From: Deltaproteobacteria bacterium
GTDB lineage: Bacteria > Desulfobacterota > Binatia > Binatales > Binataceae
DNA: 6,027 nt
NCBI GenBank assembly: GCA_027403435.1
Contig: DAHZDR010000003.1
Span: 1-6,027 of the forward strand
Direction: 5' to 3'
Of the stretch, positions 3,926 to 6,027 are shown piece after piece (the first letter of the stretch is position 1; each line of letters opens with the position of its first letter). The notes beneath the pieces were generated by a model. It worked only from the letters and a program-made list of their open reading frames with translations, made no database searches and was not told the DNA's origin. The position numbers and the translations under genes were made by a program.

Positions 3926-5510
3926 CCCGGCGAAGACCGTCAAAATCACGGTCGATAATCAAATTATCGAAGCGCCCGAAGGGGCGACGCTGCTGCAGGT
4001 GATGCTGGACGCGGGGCTGGATATTCCCCATTACTGCTATCATCCGAAGCTCAGTATCGACGGCAGTTGCCGGCTGTGCCAGGTCAAAATCGACGGCATG
4101 CCGAAGCTGCAGATCTCCTGCAATACCCAGGTGCGCGACGGGATGGTGGCGCATGTCGCCGACCCGGAAGTCGCAGCGGCGCGCCAGGGCGTGCTCGAAC
4201 TGCTGCTGCTGAACCATCCGCTGGACTGTCCGATTTGCGACAAGGCCGGCGAATGCCAGCTGCAGAATTTCGCGATGCGCTTCGGCAGCCGCTATGCGCG
4301 CACGGTCGAACCGCGGCGCAAGCGGGGCAAGCGGATGGATATCGGCGAGCGCATCCTGCTCGATCAGGAGCGCTGTATCCTGTGCCGGCGCTGCGTGCGG
4401 TTCTGCCGCGAGATCAGCCAGACCGGCGAGCTGTTCGTGTTCAATCACGGCGACCATTCGCTGCTCGATATTTACGATCGCCGGCTCGACAATGACTATT
4501 CGATGAACGTCGCCGACGTGTGCCCGGTGGGCGCGCTCGAAACCAAGGATTTCCATCATCGGATGCGGGTGTGGTTCCTGGAGGACACGGCGAGCGTCTG
4601 TCCGTCGTGTTCGAACGGCTGCAATATGATGATTTCGGCGGCGCGCGGCAAAATCTGGCGGCTGACGCCGCGGCGCAACGACGACGTGAACGACACCTGG
4701 ATGTGCGACGCGGGCCGGCTCAACTACAAGTTCGTGGGCGACCCGGGACGGCTGCGCGCGCCGCTGGCGGCGGGCGCGGACGGTCCGGCGGAGGCCGCCT
4801 GGGACGACGCGCTGACGCGGACCGCCGCGGCGCTGGGCGATTTCGTCAAACGCCACGGCGCGCAAGCGCTGGGCGCGATCGCGTCGCCGCATCTGACGAA
4901 CGAGGAAAACTTTCGTTTCGGCGAGTTGCTGCGCGCGATCGGCGTGGAGCGGGTCGCGATGGCCACGCCGCGCGGCCGGCAGGATAATTTCCTGATCAAG
5001 GCGGAAAAGGCGGCCAACGCGCGCGGCGTGCGCGAACTGGGTCTGGTCGCCGGTCCGGACGACGGGCTTGAGGAACTGCTGCGGGCGTGCGAGGCGGGCG
5101 TGATTCGCGGACTTTACGTCTGCGGCGGCGACCTGCTCGAGACGGCCCAGGCGGAGCGGATCGACGCGATTATCGGCAAGCTCGAGCTGCTGATCGTGCA
5201 GGATTTGGCGCTCAGGCCGCGCTTCGCGCGGGCCGCGATAACGCTGCCGGCGACCACTTTCGCCGAGAAGGACGGCACCTTCACCAACCATGCGGGACGC
5301 GTGCAGCGGATCCAGCGGGCGCTGGAGACGCCGCCGGGATGGCGGACGGACGGTGAGATCTTCACGACGCTGCTGAATGAGCTGGCCGCCCGTTCGGAAC
5401 GATTCGAGATTGCGGCGGTATGGGCGGCGATGACGCGCGACGGGAGTCGTTTCGCCGGGCTCGCGTACGACAATATCGGACCGGACGGCGCGCCGCTCGG
5501 CGCGCCGTGA
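3918..5510 (+). CDS. nuoG: NADH-quinone oxidoreductase subunit G, compact form with N7 motif
   Basis: This 530-residue iron-sulfur subunit sits in the NADH-dehydrogenase module of Complex I and relays electrons from NuoF toward NuoB. Ligand sets in order: [2Fe-2S] N1b with Cys40, 51, 54 and 68; His/Cys cluster N5 with His100, Cys104, 107 and 113; N4 with Cys153, 156, 159 and 202; and N7 with Cys228, 231, 235 and 263. From about residue 275 a shortened molybdopterin-oxidoreductase-like domain follows, ending with the TFTNHAGRVQR motif (454-464). NuoG is commonly about 700-900 aa, so much of the middle and C-terminal part of that domain is missing, without a frameshift or broken motif. Translation starts at TTG (3918), overlapping the end of nuoB; no other in-frame start precedes the ferredoxin domain, and GGAAG (3902-3906) lies upstream. 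An HoxU or formate-dehydrogenase-associated role is possible, but the nuoB neighbour favours Complex I. Confidence 0.9.
   Translation: MSNPAKTVKITVDNQIIEAPEGATLLQVMLDAGLDIPHYCYHPKLSIDGSCRLCQVKIDGMPKLQISCNTQVRDGMVAHVADPEVAAARQGVLELLLLNHPLDCPICDKAGECQLQNFAMRFGSRYARTVEPRRKRGKRMDIGERILLDQERCILCRRCVRFCREISQTGELFVFNHGDHSLLDIYDRRLDNDYSMNVADVCPVGALETKDFHHRMRVWFLEDTASVCPSCSNGCNMMISAARGKIWRLTPRRNDDVNDTWMCDAGRLNYKFVGDPGRLRAPLAAGADGPAEAAWDDALTRTAAALGDFVKRHGAQALGAIASPHLTNEENFRFGELLRAIGVERVAMATPRGRQDNFLIKAEKAANARGVRELGLVAGPDDGLEELLRACEAGVIRGLYVCGGDLLETAQAERIDAIIGKLELLIVQDLALRPRFARAAITLPATTFAEKDGTFTNHAGRVQRIQRALETPPGWRTDGEIFTTLLNELAARSERFEIAAVWAAMTRDGSRFAGLAYDNIGPDGAPLGAP
5485..5508 (+). terminator. GC-rich 11-bp inverted repeat over the nuoG stop codon
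   Basis: ACGGCGCGCCG (5485-5495) and CGGCGCGCCGT (5498-5508) are exact reverse complements separated by two bases. The right arm runs into the TGA stop (5508-5510). Each arm also contains the palindrome CGGCGCGCCG, so the region is both a direct and an inverted repeat. A very stable RNA hairpin is expected; no T-run follows, so it may pause transcription or protect the 3' end rather than act as a classical intrinsic terminator. It also encodes the last residues of NuoG (GAPLGA). Confidence 0.4.
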
Positions 5511-5519
5511 GCACGGCGC

Positions 5520-5549
5520 TTGACATTTCACCGCGTGAGGGTTCATAGC
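5520..5549 (+). promoter_or_regulatory. Candidate promoter for the MFS transporter gene
   Basis: A perfect TTGACA -35 box (5520-5525) is followed after 18 bases by CATAGC (5544-5549), which matches the -10 consensus at only three positions. It begins just after the nuoG hairpin, the expected place for a new transcription unit. If used, it gives a leader of about 140 bases. A sigma-32-type reading was considered, but the CCCCAT-like -10 is absent. Confidence 0.35.
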
Positions 5550-5574
5550 CGGATGGCGCGCTTGAGTCGCGGCG

Positions 5575-5639
5575 GGCGCGCGCGCGTGGGATGAGATCTT
5601 GCGGCTTGAGGGGAAAGACCCGCGGGATTCGCGCGCGCC
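5575..5639 (+). promoter_or_regulatory. Long-range stem in the transporter leader
   Basis: GGCGCGCGCG (5575-5584) is exactly complementary to CGCGCGCGCC (5630-5639), enclosing a 45-base loop that contains the palindrome CCCGCGGG (5619-5626). In RNA this would fold strongly. Alternating GC runs pair easily by chance, and I recognise no riboswitch family, so any regulatory role is inference. Confidence 0.25.
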
Positions 5640-5676
5640 GGGAACGGATTCGGATGCGAACAGTTTTGCTGGAACT

Positions 5677-5695
5677 GAGACAAGGGGACGGTCTC
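5677..5695 (+). promoter_or_regulatory. Hairpin with ribosome binding site in its loop
   Basis: GAGAC (5677-5681) pairs with GTCTC (5691-5695) around a 9-base loop that holds the Shine-Dalgarno sequence AAGGGGA (5682-5688). The loop lies 9 bases before the transporter ATG at 5698. The ribosome site itself is strong and fixes the start. The hairpin could modulate its access, but a 5-bp stem is small. Confidence 0.4.
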
Positions 5696-5697
5696 TC

Positions 5698-6027
5698 ATG
5701 GCAAACGCGGAGCGCACTGAAACTCATGGATTGAGCGGCTATTTCGCCGTCCATCGCACGCTCGACGTCTATCCGACCGGGATGCGCCGGTGGTGGATGC
5801 TGTTGCTGACGGTGCTGGCGACCGTGGTCTCGTTCTACGAATTTGGCTTCTCGCTGTTGCCGCTATGGCTTTCGACGCTGCATTTTACGCTGCCGCAATT
5901 CGGACTTTTCCTCGCCTTCGCGGTGCTGCTCTCGGGCGCGTCCGCGATGTACGGCGGACCGCTCGCCGATCGTCACGGGCGGGTCGTGGTGATCGATCTG
6001 TGCCTGCTCGTGATGATCGTGCTGACG
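5698..6027 (+). CDS. Major facilitator superfamily transporter, N-terminal part (3' end outside window)
   Basis: The first 110 residues are visible. A polar cytoplasmic leader of about 30 residues (ending YPTGMRRWW) is followed by transmembrane helix 1 (about 33-55), helix 2 (about 66-86) and the start of helix 3 (from about 96). The loop between helices 2 and 3 reads GGPLADRHGRVVV (86-98), the classic MFS motif A, with Asp91 and Arg92 in place. MFS proteins are inner-membrane secondary carriers, usually of 12 helices and about 400-450 aa, so roughly a quarter is seen. Substrate cannot be told from this part; sugar-phosphate, aromatic-acid and drug carriers all begin in this way. The ATG at 5698 is set by AAGGGGA 9 bases before it. 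It stands 187 bases after nuoG behind its own candidate promoter, so it is probably a separate transcription unit. Confidence 0.85.
   Translation, partial: MANAERTETHGLSGYFAVHRTLDVYPTGMRRWWMLLLTVLATVVSFYEFGFSLLPLWLSTLHFTLPQFGLFLAFAVLLSGASAMYGGPLADRHGRVVVIDLCLLVMIVLT

Noticed and set aside
5520..5549. Heat-shock (sigma-32 type) promoter before the transporter
   Set aside because: The TTGACA could fit, but the expected CCCCAT-like -10 at a 13-15 base spacing is absent.
3837..5717. Very long open frame (626 codons) on the minus strand opposite nuoG
   Set aside because: It mirrors nuoG in a GC-rich genome where stops are rare, is rich in Arg, His and Gln, and has no recognisable domain. The plus strand carries all four cluster motifs, so this is a shadow.
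5591..5734. 47-residue frame overlapping the MFS start, possible leader peptide
   Set aside because: It lacks a ribosome site, is Arg-rich and conflicts with the strong start at 5698. It was left out as unsupported.
1..6027. Signs of a mobile element, phage, CRISPR array or defence system
   Set aside because: No transposase, integrase, regular spaced repeats, tRNA boundary or shift in base composition was seen; all genes look like chromosomal housekeeping or metabolic genes.

Overview
The window is a GC-rich stretch of a bacterial chromosome made of ordinary, densely packed genes. Every gene is a core or metabolic type, and no phage, insertion sequence, CRISPR or tRNA/rRNA sequence is visible. 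The likely source is a deltaproteobacterium-like lineage in the broad sense (Desulfobacterota, Myxococcota or Binatota-like). This rests on two things: an RpoH-type sigma factor of the style common in those groups, and a short NuoG that keeps the motif for the extra iron-sulfur cluster N7. The assignment is inference; Acidobacteria or Rokubacteria-like genomes are not excluded.

Layout. Positions 1-254 hold the C-terminal 83 codons of an OsmC-family protein. Eight bases later comes a complete two-domain rhodanese (263-1039). The two probably form a small sulfur/peroxide-stress transcription unit. Facing them, 44 bases away, is a small Gly/Ala-rich membrane protein of unknown function on the minus strand (1084-1698). 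It diverges from rpoZ across a 119-bp control region (1699-1817). That region has a perfect 18-bp palindrome nearly centred between two candidate promoters, and both promoters would start transcription only a few bases before the start codons.

Positions 1818-3204 carry RNA polymerase genes: rpoZ (omega, 64 aa) and then an RpoH-like (sigma-32 family) sigma factor with an unusually long charged N-terminus. Positions 3350-5510 carry two Complex I genes, nuoB and nuoG. They overlap by 8 bases and stand alone, without nuoA, C, D, E or F between or directly beside them. The nuoG product is compact (530 aa), has intact ligand sets for clusters N1b, N5, N4 and N7, and a shortened molybdopterin-type domain. 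An 11-bp GC-rich inverted repeat covers the nuoG stop codon. A 187-bp leader follows, with a candidate promoter, a long-range stem and a small hairpin that puts the ribosome binding site in its loop. Then comes the start of a major facilitator superfamily transporter that runs off the window end (5698-6027).

How the genes fit together: rpoZ and the sigma factor both supply parts of RNA polymerase holoenzyme, so their adjacency makes functional sense. nuoB and nuoG encode, respectively, the last and the more electron-input-side iron-sulfur subunits of the Complex I peripheral arm, and must work with subunits encoded elsewhere. I found no convincing new multi-gene system. The points most worth checking are the divergent, apparently leaderless control region, the isolated nuoB-nuoG pair with its N7-bearing short NuoG, and the structured leader of the transporter.
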